64,000 nucleotides of DNA from CAVQJU01 sp963712905 (GCA_963712905.1 CAVQJU010000008.1:434001-498000), one strand, 5' to 3'. Counted from the first letter of the stretch, positions 1 to 9,185 are shown. Notes: generated by a model not told the origin, from the letters alone. Numbers and translations: made by a program.

Positions 1-282
1 GCGCAGGCGTCGGCGTCTTCGGCTGGCGATACGCCGAGTACCGGTCAATTCGTGGATCCCGACACCCACAACATCTTCAACGGCAACTTCGTGGGAACCG
101 GATGGGACGTTGGCCCCGTGGTGCTCGGAGGCGTTCGGGTGCCGATCGGCCCGACGGCCGCAGGCTTCGAAGCGCGCTGGCAGTCCGCGAAGGGCACGTT
201 GCCGCCGGGGGAGGGCTTTGCCGGCACGAAGATCGACCTGGGCGGAATGAACTACCTCTTCACGTTCAACATCCGGTTCTGA
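1..282 (+). CDS. C-terminal end of an outer-membrane beta-barrel-like protein (partial)
   Basis: An open frame runs from the window edge to a TGA at 280-282, so only about 93 C-terminal residues are visible. The end (LGGMNYLFTFNIRF) alternates hydrophobic and polar residues and finishes in Phe, as outer-membrane beta-barrel strands recognised by the BAM machinery usually do. No catalytic motif is visible. The last 31 bases overlap the 3' end of the convergent membrane glycosyltransferase gene. The family cannot be named from this fragment. Confidence 0.55.
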   Translation, partial: AQASASSAGDTPSTGQFVDPDTHNIFNGNFVGTGWDVGPVVLGGVRVPIGPTAAGFEARWQSAKGTLPPGEGFAGTKIDLGGMNYLFTFNIRF

Positions 283-1796
283 CGCTCGTAGAGCGCCACG
301 CCCGCGCCCTCGCACACGCGCGAGTACCCGTCGAGGAAATGCGGGTGCTCGCGCGCACGCCTGGCCAGCATATCCCCGCCCTCCGCTTTCTCTTCAATCA
401 ACAGCCAGCCCGCGTACGGCCTCGGGTCCTCGAGCGCGGCCAGCCAGATATCACCGTTGCCCTCGTGCAGGAAATCGCGCAGCCTGAAGCCGTCGCGCGA
501 GGTCTCCTGCATGTAGTGCCCGAGCGAGCCCATGCTCGCCATCACGCTGCTGCCGTCGTACCTTGCGCGCAGGCACAGGGTGACCTGCCTCCGGAATGGC
601 GCGTTGGGACGATCCCACTGTGCCTCGACCACCATGGGCGCCGTCGTACTCAGTGGACGGAGCGTGAAGACCGCAACGCCGCCCACGAGCGCCACAGGAA
701 CGATAGCCAGCCAGGCAAGCGGGGGACGCCGGTTTCGCACGAGAGCGGCGGCCAGCCCGGCGAACGCGCCGGCGGCCAGCGCCTCGAACGCGATTAACGG
801 GGCCATGTAGCGAATGCGGAACGGGTGGCCCTGCAAAAACGCCAGCCACGGCACGGCCGCGGTGGCAGCCAGCGCGACAGGGATGAGGAGAGACGCTCGT
901 CGGGGGACGGCCAGTCCCAGGACGACGAGGACACCAGCACCGGCGCCGGCCAGCGCCACCAGAGTGCCGCTGCTCAACTGCGTCGTGCCCCAGACGATCT
1001 CCGCCGCGGCGGCAAAAGGCAACCCCTGCGCGTGGTTTTCGGGCACGAAGAAATCGCTCGACACGAACCACTGCCCGACGACGGCATGGCTGAAGAACGC
1101 GAAGCCAACGAGCGCGAGCGTGGGGTAGACGGCAATCTCACCCACGCGCCGTAACGCCCGTCCCGCCGGCTCGCCGCTCCGCCAGCGCGTCCACACCGCC
1201 GCGGCCAGCGACGCATAGGCGACGGGCCACGCTTCGTATCGGGTGAGGCACGCGAGCGCGAGGACGACACCAGCCTGGACGCCGAGCCTTCCCGCATTCG
1301 AATCGTCGTCTCGTTTCGTCCACGCGAGCAGCAATGCCACGCCGAGCACCACGAGCGCCAGGAGCAGCGGCTCGGTCATCGGCGTCGCCTGCAGGTAGAC
1401 GACGTTGGCGTTGAGCGCGAAGACCAGCGTGCCGGCAACCGCCGCTGGAATCGATTCGGTGACCGACACGATCAGCCAGGCGAGGGCGGCGCACGTCACC
1501 GCGAACGACAGAACCGAGATCGCCACCGCCGACAGGCCCGTGCGGTAGAACACGTCGATCTGGACGGGAATCGCGTTCAGCAGATGGGGCAGGGGCAGCC
1601 AGACGGCGCCGATCTGCTGCCAGCCCGGGGTGATGCTGTCGAAGATGCGCCGGGCGACGATCAGGTGCCCGCGCGCGTCGTAATGACTGAGCGTGAGGCC
1701 GAGGCGCTGGTAGAAAAGCGCGGCCAGCGCACCCCCCGCGAGCGCCGCAGCGAAGACCGCGGCCAGGAGCCCTCGGGCGCGCGATGGTACAATCAC
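252..1796 (-). CDS. Polytopic GT-C type membrane glycosyltransferase (GT39/ArnT-like)
   Basis: This 514-residue protein has a short N-terminal signal-anchor (LLAAVFAAALAGGALAALF) and roughly ten further hydrophobic segments. The first large loop begins YDARGHLIVARRIFDS and contains the D-x-R/H pattern and 'P-x-x-H' region seen in dolichyl/undecaprenyl-phosphate-sugar glycosyltransferases. Such enzymes transfer a sugar from a lipid carrier on the periplasmic side of the membrane. The start is GTG at 1794-1796, and the gene diverges from the DedA gene 11 bases away. It sits at the edge of a run of glycan genes, which supports a cell-surface role. Acceptor and donor are unknown. Confidence 0.7.
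   Translation of the reverse strand: MIVPSRARGLLAAVFAAALAGGALAALFYQRLGLTLSHYDARGHLIVARRIFDSITPGWQQIGAVWLPLPHLLNAIPVQIDVFYRTGLSAVAISVLSFAVTCAALAWLIVSVTESIPAAVAGTLVFALNANVVYLQATPMTEPLLLALVVLGVALLLAWTKRDDDSNAGRLGVQAGVVLALACLTRYEAWPVAYASLAAAVWTRWRSGEPAGRALRRVGEIAVYPTLALVGFAFFSHAVVGQWFVSSDFFVPENHAQGLPFAAAAEIVWGTTQLSSGTLVALAGAGAGVLVVLGLAVPRRASLLIPVALAATAAVPWLAFLQGHPFRIRYMAPLIAFEALAAGAFAGLAAALVRNRRPPLAWLAIVPVALVGGVAVFTLRPLSTTAPMVVEAQWDRPNAPFRRQVTLCLRARYDGSSVMASMGSLGHYMQETSRDGFRLRDFLHEGNGDIWLAALEDPRPYAGWLLIEEKAEGGDMLARRAREHPHFLDGYSRVCEGAGVALYERQNRMLNVKR
1788..1793 (+). promoter_or_regulatory. TACAAT -10-like box, DedA gene
   Basis: TACAAT lies 14 bases before the ATG at 1808, which would place a transcription start only a few bases before the start codon. 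The same hexamer precedes the GT2 gene and rnpB in this window. No clear -35 box was recognised. Confidence 0.4.
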
Positions 1797-1807
1797 CTGT
1801 TTATTCT

Positions 1808-2395
1808 ATGAGCAAATTCGTCCAGAGGATTCAGGTGCTCGCGATGGCGCTCGGCGCGCCGGGCATCTTCCTCGTCGCCTTCCTCGATTCCTCGATCCTG
1901 TCGCTTCCGGAGATTGCCGACCTGCTCGTCATCTGGATGGTGACGAACAACAAGTCGCGGTTTCTGCTCTATGTCGTCAGCGCCACGGCCGGCTCGCTCC
2001 TCGGCTGCCTGCTGCTGTACGGCATCGGCAGGAAGGGCGGCGCCTCGTTCGTTCACAAGCGGTTCGGGTCCACCAACGTCGAGCGCACGCTCAACGCCTT
2101 CCGCCGGTACGGCGTCATGGCGGTCCTCATCCCGTCGATCCTGCCGCCGCCGGCGCCCTTCAAGATCTTCGTGCTGCTGGCGGGCGTCGCCGACATCAGC
2201 GTCGCACGCTTCACGACCGCCATCCTGATCGGGCGGGGCTTGCGCTACACCGTCGAAGGCCTGCTGGCGCTCTGGTATGGCGAGCGCGCCATGGCGTTCA
2301 TCCGCGACAATAGCAGCACCGTGGCGATTGCCCTGGTGGCCGTCATCGCGATCGGTTTCGCCATCTACCTGCTCCGGTCGCGGCGGCGTCGATAA
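1808..2395 (+). CDS. DedA/VTT (SNARE-associated) family membrane protein
   Basis: This is a 195-residue inner-membrane protein. The region GAPGIFLVAFLDSSILSLPE followed by TAGSLLGCLLLYGIGRKGG matches the re-entrant helix and glycine-rich segments of DedA/VTT (YqaA-like) proteins, which are implicated in lipid scrambling, including undecaprenyl phosphate recycling. A conserved-looking Arg/Pro stretch (YGVMAVLIPSILPPPAPFK) follows, and the C-terminus is a TM helix with a basic tail. I chose ATG 1808 over an upstream in-frame start because it begins the recognisable protein and lies just after a -10-like box. The next gene starts 18 bases downstream. Confidence 0.8.
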   Translation: MSKFVQRIQVLAMALGAPGIFLVAFLDSSILSLPEIADLLVIWMVTNNKSRFLLYVVSATAGSLLGCLLLYGIGRKGGASFVHKRFGSTNVERTLNAFRRYGVMAVLIPSILPPPAPFKIFVLLAGVADISVARFTTAILIGRGLRYTVEGLLALWYGERAMAFIRDNSSTVAIALVAVIAIGFAIYLLRSRRRR

Positions 2396-2397
2396 AC

Positions 2398-2403
2398 TAC
2401 AAT
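2398..2403 (+). promoter_or_regulatory. TACAAT -10-like box, GT2 gene
   Basis: TACAAT ends 9 bases before the ATG at 2413. If it is used, transcription would begin at or next to the start codon, giving a leaderless message. It overlaps the end of the DedA gene. Confidence 0.4.
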
Positions 2404-2412
2404 AGGCCCCCG

Positions 2413-3405
2413 ATGGCACTCGAGCTGTCCGTCGTCATCCCCATTCGCAACGAGGCGCCCGCGATCGCCGAGCTGGTGAGCGAGCTCACCGCCACGCTGA
2501 CCGGGTGGGGACGCGCCTTCGAGATCATCGTGGTGGACGATGGGAGTACGGACGAGAGCTTCGAAATCCTGGCCCGGCTCCAGGCGGCGGATGCGCGGCT
2601 GCGCATCATCCGGTTCCGTCGCAATTTCGGGCAGACCGCGGCGTTTGCCGCCGGATTCGCGCACTCCCGGGGCCGCCTGATCGCCACTTCCGACGGCGAC
2701 CTCCAGAATGACCCGCGCGACATCCCGTCGATGGTCGAGTGGATCGAAAAGGGCTACGACATCGTCTGCGGCTGGAGGAAAGACCGGAAGGACACGCTGG
2801 GTCGGCGGGTTCCGTCCGCCCTGGCGAACCAGCTGATTTCGGCCGTCACACGCGTGCGGCTCCACGATTACGGGTGCTCGCTGAAGGTGTTCCGCGCCGA
2901 GGTCGTCAAGCCGTTGAAGCTGTACGGAGAGATGCACCGGTTTCTGCCGGCCATTGCGAGCGAGCAGGGCGTCGCGATCAAGGAAGTCGAGGTCAACCAC
3001 AGGGCGCGGAAGTACGGGGAGTCCAAGTACGGCATCTCGCGCACCGTACGCGTCGTCCTCGACCTGGTCACCGTCAAGTTTCTCTTGAGCTACGCGACGA
3101 GGCCGCTGCAGATTTTCGGCCTGATCGGCCTGGTCATGGGCCTCGGAGGCGTCCTCATCTGCGGCTGGCTGGCGATTCTGCGGCTCCGCGAACTGGCCTC
3201 GCTGTCGCAGCGGATGCCGCTCCTGCTCCTCGGAATCCTGCTGATTTTCACCGGCTTCCAGCTCGTCACGCTCGGGCTGCTGGCGGAGCTGCAGGCGCGC
3301 ACGTACCACGAATCGCAGAACAAGCCTGTCTACGTCATCCGGGAAATCCGCGAGGCTGACGCGTCGAGTAGCGCGGCCCTTTCGGGGCCGCGTCCGCGGG
3401 GCTGA
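2413..3405 (+). CDS. GT2 family glycosyltransferase, DPM1/GtrB-like, with C-terminal TM helices
   Basis: The 330 residues begin LSVVIPIRNEAPAIAEL, the GT2 nucleotide-sugar fold. DDGSTD and, about 60 residues on, SDGDLQNDP give the metal-binding DXD-type aspartates. Two C-terminal TM helices (about residues 230-260 and 270-295) match polyprenyl-phosphate glucosyl/mannosyltransferases, which charge a lipid carrier for use by GT-C enzymes such as the one at 252-1796. This is the expected partner. The last dozen codons (SSAALSGPRPRG) are read from a palindromic repeat, so the native C-terminus may be shorter. Confidence 0.85.
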   Translation: MALELSVVIPIRNEAPAIAELVSELTATLTGWGRAFEIIVVDDGSTDESFEILARLQAADARLRIIRFRRNFGQTAAFAAGFAHSRGRLIATSDGDLQNDPRDIPSMVEWIEKGYDIVCGWRKDRKDTLGRRVPSALANQLISAVTRVRLHDYGCSLKVFRAEVVKPLKLYGEMHRFLPAIASEQGVAIKEVEVNHRARKYGESKYGISRTVRVVLDLVTVKFLLSYATRPLQIFGLIGLVMGLGGVLICGWLAILRLRELASLSQRMPLLLLGILLIFTGFQLVTLGLLAELQARTYHESQNKPVYVIREIREADASSSAALSGPRPRG

Positions 3406-3420
3406 AAGCCCCGCGCTACT
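3367..3420. repeat. REP-like palindrome with GTAG foot, copy 1
   Basis: Perfect 10-base arms AGTAGCGCGG and CCGCGCTACT bound two internal hairpins, with loops TTTC and GAA. GTAG/CTAC at the foot is the signature of REP elements moved by RAYT-type Y1 transposases. It covers the GT2 stop codon and lies before the convergent gene, so it may also act as a terminator. Confidence 0.65.
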
Positions 3421-3425
3421 TCTTG

Positions 3426-4433
3426 CTACTTTTTCCGCCCGACGTAGACCGCGAGGCCGCTCAGCGAGAACAGCATGATCAGGGCGGTCGCGGACAGCGA
3501 CAGCAGCAGGGCCGATTCCGGCGCCACGCCGGCGCCCGACAGGTAGATGTTGAAGGCCCATTCCCGGACGCCCAGGCCGCCAAACGAGATGGGCACCATC
3601 TGAATGACACCGGACACCGGAACGATCACGGCGAGATCCGACGGCGCCACGTTCAGGTGCAGCGCGTGCGCGACGGCCAGATAGAACCCGACGGTGGCGA
3701 CCTGCACGAATATCGCCCCGCCAAAGCAGCTGACGAGCGCCGCGGGATGTTCCTTGAACCGCTCCAGGGTGATCGTCAGGCTCGAGATGCGGCCCCCCAC
3801 CCACTCGGGGTGGAACGTGGTCAGCGGCTGCAGCAGTCGCACCACGCCGGCCGGCGCGACGAGCGCGGGCGTCGTGGCCGCCGCGCCCGCGATGAAGACG
3901 GCCCAGAACCAGGACGGCAGGTTGGCCCAGAACCAGGCGGGCCACAGCGGCACGACGGCATGACCGACGGCGCTCCTCGTCGCCACGAGCGTCGCTCCGC
4001 AGGCGGCGACGAGCACCAGGGCCATCACGCCCATCACGCGGTCGAGGAGCACGACCGTCGTCGCCAGGGTCTTCGAGCGGGCAAGTCTCGCCGTGTCGCT
4101 GATGCGGACGACGTCGCCTCCGATGTTGCTCGGCAGGAGGTTGTTGAAAAAGAGCGCCACCAGGTACGAGTTGAACAGCTGCCGCGGAGAGACGTCGACG
4201 TCCTGTGCTTCGAGCAGCAGCCACCACCGCCACACGCTGCAGAGCACCGTGCTCAGGTACACGGCGAGCGCGATCGCGAGCCACGGGATCGAGGCCTGAC
4301 GCGCGTTTGCCCACAGCCGGGCGGTGTCGATGCGCGACAGCAGAAACGCCAGCAGCGCGATGCTCACCGCCAGCTTGACGGCCGTGACGATATAGCGGCG
4401 GGAGGCGGGCGTCTGGGGTTGTTCCGGGAGCAT
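3426..4433 (-). CDS. YbhN/AglD-like integral membrane protein (LPG synthase TM-domain family)
   Basis: 335 residues with about eight TM helices. FFNNLLPSNIGGDVVRISDTA and VPISFGGLGVREWAF are the two conserved motifs of the UPF0104/lysylphosphatidylglycerol-synthase transmembrane family. These proteins are flippase-like and often sit next to glycosyltransferases that build lipid-linked sugars. No LPG synthase catalytic domain is attached, so aminoacyl transfer is unlikely. It lies convergent to the GT2 gene and divergent from the GT4 gene at 4493. The start is ATG at 4431-4433. Confidence 0.8.
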   Translation of the reverse strand: MLPEQPQTPASRRYIVTAVKLAVSIALLAFLLSRIDTARLWANARQASIPWLAIALAVYLSTVLCSVWRWWLLLEAQDVDVSPRQLFNSYLVALFFNNLLPSNIGGDVVRISDTARLARSKTLATTVVLLDRVMGVMALVLVAACGATLVATRSAVGHAVVPLWPAWFWANLPSWFWAVFIAGAAATTPALVAPAGVVRLLQPLTTFHPEWVGGRISSLTITLERFKEHPAALVSCFGGAIFVQVATVGFYLAVAHALHLNVAPSDLAVIVPVSGVIQMVPISFGGLGVREWAFNIYLSGAGVAPESALLLSLSATALIMLFSLSGLAVYVGRKK

Positions 4434-4492
4434 TCTGTGGAGAACGGAAGCCGTAACTGTGACTACGGTTTCGTGAGAAAATCACCGGAACC

Positions 4493-5698
4493 GTGCGCAT
4501 CTTGATGATCGCGCCCCAGCCGTTCTTCGAACCGCGGGGGACGCCGTTCAGCGAGTTCCACCGCATTCGTGCGCTGACCGATCTCGGTCACACCGTCGAT
4601 CTCGTCACGTATCCGATCGGCCAGGACGTGACGCTGCCCGGCCTGCGTGTGTTTCGCAGTCTGCCCGTGCCATTTCTCTCGCACGTGAAGATCGGGCCCT
4701 CGTTCGCCAAGATCCCGCTCGACGCGCTGTTGACGCTCACCGCTATCCGGCGCGCGTGCTCGGAGCGCTACGACGCGGTGCACTCGCACGAAGAGGGCGG
4801 GGTGATCGGCGTGGTCCTCGCCGCGATCATGCGGGTGCCGCACGTGTACGACATGCACTCGAGCCTGCCGCAGCAGCTCAACAACTTCGCCTTCACCAAC
4901 TCGCGGCTGATACGCGGCGTCTTTGAGGCCCTGGAACGCCTGATGATCCGGCGGTCGCGTGTCGTGATCGTGATCTGCCCGTCGCTCGAGGACACCGTGC
5001 GCGGCATCGATGCGGGCGCCAACACCGTGCTCATCGAGAATGCGCCGGGCTCGGCGGAGGATCAAGCCACGCCGGAGGCTGCGGCGGCCGTCCGGCGGGA
5101 TCTTGGCGTCGGCGAGCGCACCCCGGTCGTCCTGTACACCGGAACGTTCGAGGCGTATCAGGGCCTCGACCTGCTCTTCGCCGCGATGGCCCTCGTCCGC
5201 GGCTCGCGCCCGGACGCCCGGCTGGTTCTTGCGGGAGGGAAACCGGACCAGGTGGCCGCCGCGCGCGAACAGGCGCGTGCCGCGGGCATCGGGGACGTGA
5301 CGGTCTTTGCCGGCGAACGGCCGGCCGGCGAGATCCCCGCGTACCTGCTGGCCGCCGACGTGCTCGTCTCGCCGCGCTCGCGCGGAACCAACACGCCGCT
5401 CAAGATCTACCAGTACCTCCGCTCGGGCAAACCCATCGTCGCCACACGCCTCCTGACGCACACGCAGGTGCTCGACGATGACACGGCGGTGCTGACCGGC
5501 GCGTCGAAGCAGGAATTCGCGGACGGCATCCTGGCGGCACTGAACGATCCCGGGCGGTCGGCCGCCGTCGGCGCGTCCGCGCAGCGCCTGGCGGCCACGA
5601 AGTACAGCTACGCCGCGTATCTCGAGCGGACACGGCGCGCCTGCTCGGCCCTCGTGGCGCCGCCGGGGCCCGCCGCGGTGGCCAAGGACCTCGCGTGA
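4493..5698 (+). CDS. GT4 family glycosyltransferase
   Basis: 401 residues starting at GTG 4493 (RILMIAPQPFFEPRGTPFSE). The N-terminal Rossmann half carries the glycine-containing PRGTP loop. The C-terminal half contains VLYTGTFEAYQGLDLLFAAM and later VSPRSRGTNTPLKIYQYLRS, the GT-B donor-site region where a basic/acidic E-x7-E type motif usually lies (here partly altered). Probable retaining glycosyltransferase acting on a membrane-linked glycan. It is followed directly by a methyltransferase, a common pairing in surface polysaccharide loci. The substrate is unknown. Confidence 0.85.
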   Translation: MRILMIAPQPFFEPRGTPFSEFHRIRALTDLGHTVDLVTYPIGQDVTLPGLRVFRSLPVPFLSHVKIGPSFAKIPLDALLTLTAIRRACSERYDAVHSHEEGGVIGVVLAAIMRVPHVYDMHSSLPQQLNNFAFTNSRLIRGVFEALERLMIRRSRVVIVICPSLEDTVRGIDAGANTVLIENAPGSAEDQATPEAAAAVRRDLGVGERTPVVLYTGTFEAYQGLDLLFAAMALVRGSRPDARLVLAGGKPDQVAAAREQARAAGIGDVTVFAGERPAGEIPAYLLAADVLVSPRSRGTNTPLKIYQYLRSGKPIVATRLLTHTQVLDDDTAVLTGASKQEFADGILAALNDPGRSAAVGASAQRLAATKYSYAAYLERTRRACSALVAPPGPAAVAKDLA

Positions 5699-5747
5699 CG
5701 GAGTCGCGCACGATCACTACAGCTACGACTTCTACGCCGATCCCGCG

Positions 5748-6464
5748 ATGGCGCGGTCGTTCGAAGAGCGCCGGTTCGGCGGGCCCATCGGCCAGCTGGT
5801 TGCGGCGGAGCAGGCGCGCGTGCTCGCGAACATGATCGGCCGCATCCACGAGCGAAGCGTGCTCGACGTCGGAACCGGCGCCGGACGAGCCGCCCTCATG
5901 CTCGCGCGGGGCGGAGCCCGCGTCACGGCCATCGACGCGTCGGAGCAGATGCTCGAAGAAGCGCGCAAGCGCGCCGCCGAGCAGATGGTCAAGGTGAATT
6001 TTCTTCGCGGGGACGTTCACCACCTCGACTTCAAGGACCGATCGTTCGACGCGGTCGTCTGCCTGCGCGTGCTCATGCACACGCCCGACTGGCGGCAGTC
6101 GCTGGCCGAGCTCTGCCGCGTTGCGGATCGGCTCGTGATCTTCGACTACCCGTCGGCGACGAGCGCGGCACTCGCGCAATCGGTCGTGCGGCGGATGTTC
6201 AGCGCCGTCGGGGGCCGCACCGAGGCGTACCGCGTCTTCCGGCACTCGGCGATCCAGAGCGCCCTGGCCGGCTCCCAGTTCAGGATCCGATCGGTGCACC
6301 GCCAGTTCGTCATGCCCATCCAGCTGCACAAGATGATCGGGTCGCGGGGCTTCACCACCCGCTCGGAACGCCTCCTCGACCGCCTCGGGCTCCTGAGCCT
6401 GTTCGGGTCGCCCGTCACGGTCTGCGCGGAGCGGATACGGTCGGCGGAGCAAATACGGTCTTAG
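5748..6464 (+). CDS. Class I SAM-dependent methyltransferase
   Basis: Motif I is VLDVGTGAGRAALMLARGGA, followed by the acidic ribose-binding position (AIDAS) and the post-I region DVHHLDFKDRSFDAVVCLR. This is a small Rossmann methyltransferase, probably acting on a sugar or lipid of the surface glycan pathway. ATG 5748 is the first standard start in frame, but the same frame upstream (from about 5712) reads DHYSYDFYADPA, which looks like genuine coding. A GTG at 5695 in another frame would join it if one base were missing near 5709, so the true start is probably 5695. Confidence 0.75.
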   Translation: MARSFEERRFGGPIGQLVAAEQARVLANMIGRIHERSVLDVGTGAGRAALMLARGGARVTAIDASEQMLEEARKRAAEQMVKVNFLRGDVHHLDFKDRSFDAVVCLRVLMHTPDWRQSLAELCRVADRLVIFDYPSATSAALAQSVVRRMFSAVGGRTEAYRVFRHSAIQSALAGSQFRIRSVHRQFVMPIQLHKMIGSRGFTTRSERLLDRLGLLSLFGSPVTVCAERIRSAEQIRS

Positions 6465-7426
6465 TCACCGGCGCGACCGGCTTCACGGGCGGCCACCTGG
6501 CCCGCGCCCTCGCCGCGGCGCAACCGGTCCGCGCGCTCGTGCGCGACCCGGCCCGGGCGGCCGAACTGAAATCCGCGGGCGTCGAGATCCTTCAGGGGGA
6601 CATCCGGGACGCCCGCGCGCTCCAGGCTGCCGTCAGCGGCGTCGACGTCGTGTATCACATCGCCGCGATCTACCGGTCGGCCGGTGTGCCGGACGAGACC
6701 TATCGGGCCATCAATCGCACGGCCGTCGGCCAGCTGATCACGGCTGCGGCCGCCGCCGGGGTCCGCCGGGTCGTGCACTGCAGCACGGTCGGCGTGCACG
6801 GAGACGTCGACCATCCGCCGGCCAACGAAGACGCGCCGCTCAAACCTGGAGACATCTACCAGGTCACGAAACTCGAAGGGGAGGACCTCGCCAGGGAGAC
6901 GGCAGGCCGGTCGGGCATCGAGCTGACGATTGCCCGCCCGAGCGGGATCTACGGGCCCGGCGATCGGCGGCTGCTCAAGCTGTTCAAGAACGTCGTGCGC
7001 CGGTTTCCGATCCTCGGGAGCGGCCAGATCTACTACCATCTCACTTACATTGACGACCTGGTCGAAGGGTTCCGGCTGTGCGGCGAACACCCTGCCGCCG
7101 CCGGCCGCACCTACATCCTCGCGGGCGGCGAGGTCACGACGCTCGTCGAACTCATGACGCTCATCGCCGGTGCAGCCGGTGTGCGCCCGCCGTCGCTCCA
7201 TCTGCCGGTCTGGCCGTTCTGGATGGCGGGGGCGGCGTGTGAGGCTATCTGCGTGCCGCTCGGCATCGAGCCGCCGATCTACCGCCGCCGCGTGGACTTC
7301 TTCACCAAGAGCCGCGCCTTCGACATCACCCGTGCCCGGACCGAAATCGGCTACGAGCCGCGCGTCGGCCTGCGTGACGGCATCGCCCGGACACTCGCTT
7401 GGTACCGTGAACATGGCTGGCTCTAG
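6455..7426 (+). CDS. NAD(P)-dependent epimerase/dehydratase (extended SDR)
   Basis: The Rossmann motif VLVTGATGFTGGHLARAL begins at about 6458. YQVTKLEGE carries the YxxxK catalytic pair, and CSTVGVHG supplies the preceding serine region. It is a nucleotide-sugar or isoprenoid-linked sugar epimerase/dehydratase by family, with unknown substrate. No ATG, GTG or TTG lies in frame immediately before the Rossmann motif; the first conventional start is GTG 6539, inside the domain. A 16-17 base direct repeat (GGAGC-ATACGGTC units) at about 6427-6460 spans the junction with the methyltransferase, so the start has been disturbed or misread here. Confidence 0.75.
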   Translation, partial: TVLVTGATGFTGGHLARALAAAQPVRALVRDPARAAELKSAGVEILQGDIRDARALQAAVSGVDVVYHIAAIYRSAGVPDETYRAINRTAVGQLITAAAAAGVRRVVHCSTVGVHGDVDHPPANEDAPLKPGDIYQVTKLEGEDLARETAGRSGIELTIARPSGIYGPGDRRLLKLFKNVVRRFPILGSGQIYYHLTYIDDLVEGFRLCGEHPAAAGRTYILAGGEVTTLVELMTLIAGAAGVRPPSLHLPVWPFWMAGAACEAICVPLGIEPPIYRRRVDFFTKSRAFDITRARTEIGYEPRVGLRDGIARTLAWYREHGWL

Positions 7427-8150
7427 CCCCACCAGGATCCAGGACCAGCTGTTCTCGTCGAAGTCGCCGCGCGAGAAGTACGCGAGCCTCGTCGTCGGAC
7501 GGCCCGGGCTCGCGGCCCTGCTCAAGTACGAGCTGGTCGTCACGCTGGCTCAGGCGCGCGCCGGGGCGTTCGGGCTCGTGCTGCGCAAGCAGCTGTATCC
7601 CTGGCTGCTCGGATCGTGCGGGCGCAACGTCGTCTTCGGGCAGAACGTCGTGGTGCGCCACCCCCACAAGATTCACATCGGCAGCAACGTCGTCATCGAC
7701 GACAACTGCCTCCTCGATGCGAAAGGGGAATCGAACGGCGGCATCCGAATAGGCGACGGTGTGTTCGTCGGCCGCAACAGCATCCTGTCGTGCAAGGACG
7801 GCGACATCGAGCTGGGGCCCGGCGCCAACATCGGCTTCAACTGCGAGGTGTTCTCGGCGAGCCGCGTGACGATCGGCGCCGGCGTCCTCATGGCGGCGTA
7901 CGTTTACGTCATCGGCGGCGATCACGACTTCTCGGATCCCACGAAATCCGTGCTGGATCAGACGCGCACGTCTTCCGGCGTCGCGATCGGGGACGGCGCG
8001 TGGCTGGGAGCGGGCGCGAAGGTGCTCGACGGGGTGACGATCGGCAGCCACGCCGTGATCGGCGCGGGGGCGGTCGTGCGCGAGGCCGTGCCGGACCACG
8101 CCGTGGCGGTCGGCGTGCCGGCCAGAGTCGTGTCCTCACGGGCCACCTGA
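7413..8150 (+). CDS. Left-handed beta-helix (hexapeptide) acyltransferase
   Basis: 245 residues. From about residue 75 the protein shows repeated [IV]-G-x4 hexapeptide turns (HIGSNVVIDDN, RIGDGVFVGRN, ELGPGANIGFN, TIGAGVLMAA, VAIGDGAWLGAGAKVLDGVTI), with GGDHDFSDP giving the expected active-site His region of the WcaF/maltose-acetyltransferase group. It probably O- or N-acylates a surface sugar. ATG 7413 overlaps the preceding SDR stop by 14 bases. The downstream GT4 gene starts 8 bases after the stop. Confidence 0.85.
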   Translation: MAGSSPTRIQDQLFSSKSPREKYASLVVGRPGLAALLKYELVVTLAQARAGAFGLVLRKQLYPWLLGSCGRNVVFGQNVVVRHPHKIHIGSNVVIDDNCLLDAKGESNGGIRIGDGVFVGRNSILSCKDGDIELGPGANIGFNCEVFSASRVTIGAGVLMAAYVYVIGGDHDFSDPTKSVLDQTRTSSGVAIGDGAWLGAGAKVLDGVTIGSHAVIGAGAVVREAVPDHAVAVGVPARVVSSRAT

Positions 8151-8157
8151 CCTGCCG

Positions 8158-9185
8158 ATGGCCGTTCTCGCCGTTGTCACCTCCAGTCCAGCGGGCGCTG
8201 AGGGCGGCCACCTCGTCATCGCCCGTTCACTCGTCGCGGCAGCCCGCGAGCAGGGTCACACGGCCGATCTCGTCGTCACGCCCGATTTCGGTTTCGGGCG
8301 GACGCTTTGCGACCTATCGGGCGAACTGGTCGTTGAAAATCGCCCGCGTCGACCAGGTGATCTCCCTCCGCTATCCGAGCTACGCCGTCGGCCACCCGGC
8401 GCACGTGTGCTGGCTCAACCACACCATGCGCGAGTACTACGATTTGTGGCCTGAGTTTGCCGCCTCGATCTCGGCGAAGGCGCGCGTGAAGGAGCGCGTC
8501 CGGAGGTCCCTGATCCATCTGGCCGACTGGTGGCTGCTGCGATACCGGACGACGCAAGGTCGTCGCGCAGTCGCACACGATCCAGCGGCGGTTGCTCGAC
8601 GACCTGGGCGTCCGCGCGGATGTGTTGTGGCCGCCGCCTCCGCCGCGCGAGTACCGCTGCGACGAGTACGGCGACTACATCCTCGCCGTCTCGCGGCTCA
8701 CGCCCACCAAACGCCTCGACCTCCTGGTTCGGGCGCTGGCGGAACCCGTGGCCCGGCATGTCCGCGTCGTCGTCGGCGGCGAAGGGGAGGCTCTGGCGGA
8801 CCTGCACGCGCTGGCCGAATCGCTGGGGGTCGGCGGCCGCGTCACCTTCGCGGGCCGACTGGACGAGGACACGCTGACGAGGCATCTCGGACAGTGCCGC
8901 GCCGTGTGCTTTGCGCCGCTGCGCGAAGACTACGGGTTCGTGACGGTCGAGGCGTTCGCGTCCGGAAAGGCCGTCGTCACGTGCTCGGACAGCGGCGGCC
9001 CGGCCGAACTGGTGCGCCACGAGCACAGCGGGCTTGTGTGCGAGCCCACGCCGTCCGCCCTGGGGGCCGCGCTCGCGCGCCTGATGGACGATCGCGGGCT
9101 GGCCGAACGGCTGGGCCGCGCCGCACGGGCGCAGGCCGCGACCATGACCTGGCCCGAGGCCGTGAAGCGCCTCGTAATCGTCTAA
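8158..9185 (+). CDS. GT4 family glycosyltransferase, interrupted by two frame changes
   Basis: The protein is readable only across three frames: start ATG 8158 (AVLAVVTSSPAGAEGGHLV), a frame change near 8295-8302, the middle (ARVDQVISLRYPSYAVGHPA), and a second change at 8543-8546. There, removing one C from GATACCGG joins WWLLRY to GRRKVVAQSHTIQ. The C-terminal half (SRLTPTKRLDLLVRAL, then EDYGFVTVEAFASGKAVVTC) is a standard GT-B donor domain with the E-x7-E motif. Both changes equal one extra base. It is either a sequencing error or a pseudogene; the coherent sequence on both sides favours error. Confidence 0.75.
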
